A stretch of DNA of 64,000 nt from Bacteroidales bacterium (GTDB taxonomy: Bacteria > Bacteroidota > Bacteroidia > Bacteroidales > UBA932): the NCBI GenBank assembly GCA_022653675.1, contig JALCST010000004.1, positions 1-64,000 of the forward strand, written 5' to 3'. This document shows positions 63,494 to 64,000 of the stretch, in pieces. Under the pieces are notes generated by a model. That model was given only the letters and a program-made list of their open reading frames with translations. It did not search any database and was not told the origin of the DNA. Numbering within the stretch: the first letter of the stretch is position 1; every line of letters starts with the position of its first letter. Position numbers and translations under genes: made by a program.

Positions 63494-64000
63494 ATGTTGA
63501 AATCTGTATTAAGAAGGTATCTTCCCGCATTGGGCAAAAGCTGGTTGATGGTTCTTATTTTTTTTGCAGGGTCATTCTTGCTTGCCGAGATCTTCTCACG
63601 TTTCTCCGGCAGCTTCTGGAGAACGTCTTCGTTTCTGTATGTCTGTTCTTTTATCCCCGTTGCCATTTTCATTTTCTTCGATGCCAAGGCAAACGCCAAG
63701 ACGGGACAGAAGGGAATACCTGTCAACAGTCCTGAGTTCGGTAAGATGAACCCGATTGTTTTCTTCATCTTAATCGCTTTGGTAATTATTGCTATCGCCA
63801 TTGTGTCTGAGCCTGTTTCATCGCTGATCCCGATGCCTGATTTTATAAAGGACTTGCTTTCCAAGGTCTTCAGCGGTCAGACATTTGCCGATGTTCTGAT
63901 CACTACTGTGATCTTGGCTCCTCTTTTCGAGGAATTCTTTTGCCGCGGGATAATTTGCCGCGGGCTTCTTTCCAGAATGGCTCCATGGAAGGCCATAGTA
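63494..64000 (+). CDS. CPBP family intramembrane metalloprotease (partial)
   Basis: The first 169 codons of a membrane protein cut by the window end. Several hydrophobic helices, a central Pro/Lys loop, and the family motif EExxxR at E146-E147-R151 (FEEFFCRG). CPBP/CAAX-like proteases cleave peptides within the membrane; some act on bacteriocins or prenylated peptides. Zinc ligands further down are outside the window, so this part alone does not prove activity. Confidence 0.85.
   Translation, partial: MLKSVLRRYLPALGKSWLMVLIFFAGSFLLAEIFSRFSGSFWRTSSFLYVCSFIPVAIFIFFDAKANAKTGQKGIPVNSPEFGKMNPIVFFILIALVIIAIAIVSEPVSSLIPMPDFIKDLLSKVFSGQTFADVLITTVILAPLFEEFFCRGIICRGLLSRMAPWKAIV

Noticed and set aside
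63436-63864. N-terminal extension of the divIC frame
   Set aside because: It runs antisense through the CPBP protease gene; the FtsB/DivIC-like protein starts at 63435.

Overview
The window looks like chromosome of a Bacteroidota bacterium, most likely order Bacteroidales. Evidence seen in the sequence: a SusC/SusD polysaccharide-utilisation locus (PUL) driven by a hybrid two-component sensor, many lipoproteins with a lipobox, several promoters of the Bacteroidota type (TTG, about 20 nt, TAnnTTTG), a small histone-H1-like gene, and gene pairings typical of the phylum (serC-serA-DUF1015, a pRiA4b-ORF3-like gene before miaA, ExbB-ExbD-ExbD, PqqD next to a nucleotidyltransferase). Genus cannot be fixed from the sequence alone. 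No IS, prophage, CRISPR array or tRNA was seen. A 5S rRNA with its terminator opens the window, so an rRNA operon probably ends there.

Region 1 (188-18386) is the accessory part: a PUL for a uronic-acid-containing polysaccharide. A GH88 unsaturated glucuronyl hydrolase lies divergent to a hybrid sensor/regulator. After the regulator, on the same strand, come an alpha/beta-hydrolase esterase, a heparinase II/III-like lyase, a beta-helix lipoprotein, SusC, SusD, and a 1231-residue protein. That last protein joins an alkaline-phosphatase/sulfatase-fold domain, aspartate-rich calcium-binding-type repeats and a DUF4861-like C-terminus. The inferred flow is: sensor detects oligosaccharide, SusCD imports it, esterase removes acyl groups, lyase makes unsaturated ends, GH88 removes the unsaturated uronate. 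The substrate is unknown. No formylglycine sulfatase motif was noticed in these proteins.

Region 2 (18400-32420) is mostly housekeeping metabolism: an orphan NMT1/THI5-like binding lipoprotein, a ROK sugar kinase with a sugar permease, serine biosynthesis (serC, serA) with a DUF1015 gene, a YigZ-pyrB-pyrI operon, a pRiA4b-ORF3-like gene with miaA, recQ, and an agmatinase-family hydrolase.

Region 3 (32500-41600) holds an FKBP isomerase lipoprotein and then a tightly packed six-gene run: an unknown membrane-anchored protein, an MsbA-like ABC exporter, an AMP-forming acyl ligase, dCMP deaminase, a CtpA-type S41 protease and a small outer-membrane barrel.

Region 4 (41600-51550), minus strand, contains a PEGA lipoprotein, asnS-udk-TonB-like, an ExbB/ExbD energiser operon, and carboxylesterase-holA-tatD-ansA.

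Region 5 (51600-64000) contains an HsdR-N-like protein, a CCA-adding-type enzyme, queA, dprA, alr, a secreted M6 metalloprotease with a lipoprotein partner, the histone-like gene, MarC, a PqqD-like/nucleotidyltransferase pair, DivIC plus an S41 protease lipoprotein, and a CPBP protease cut by the window end.
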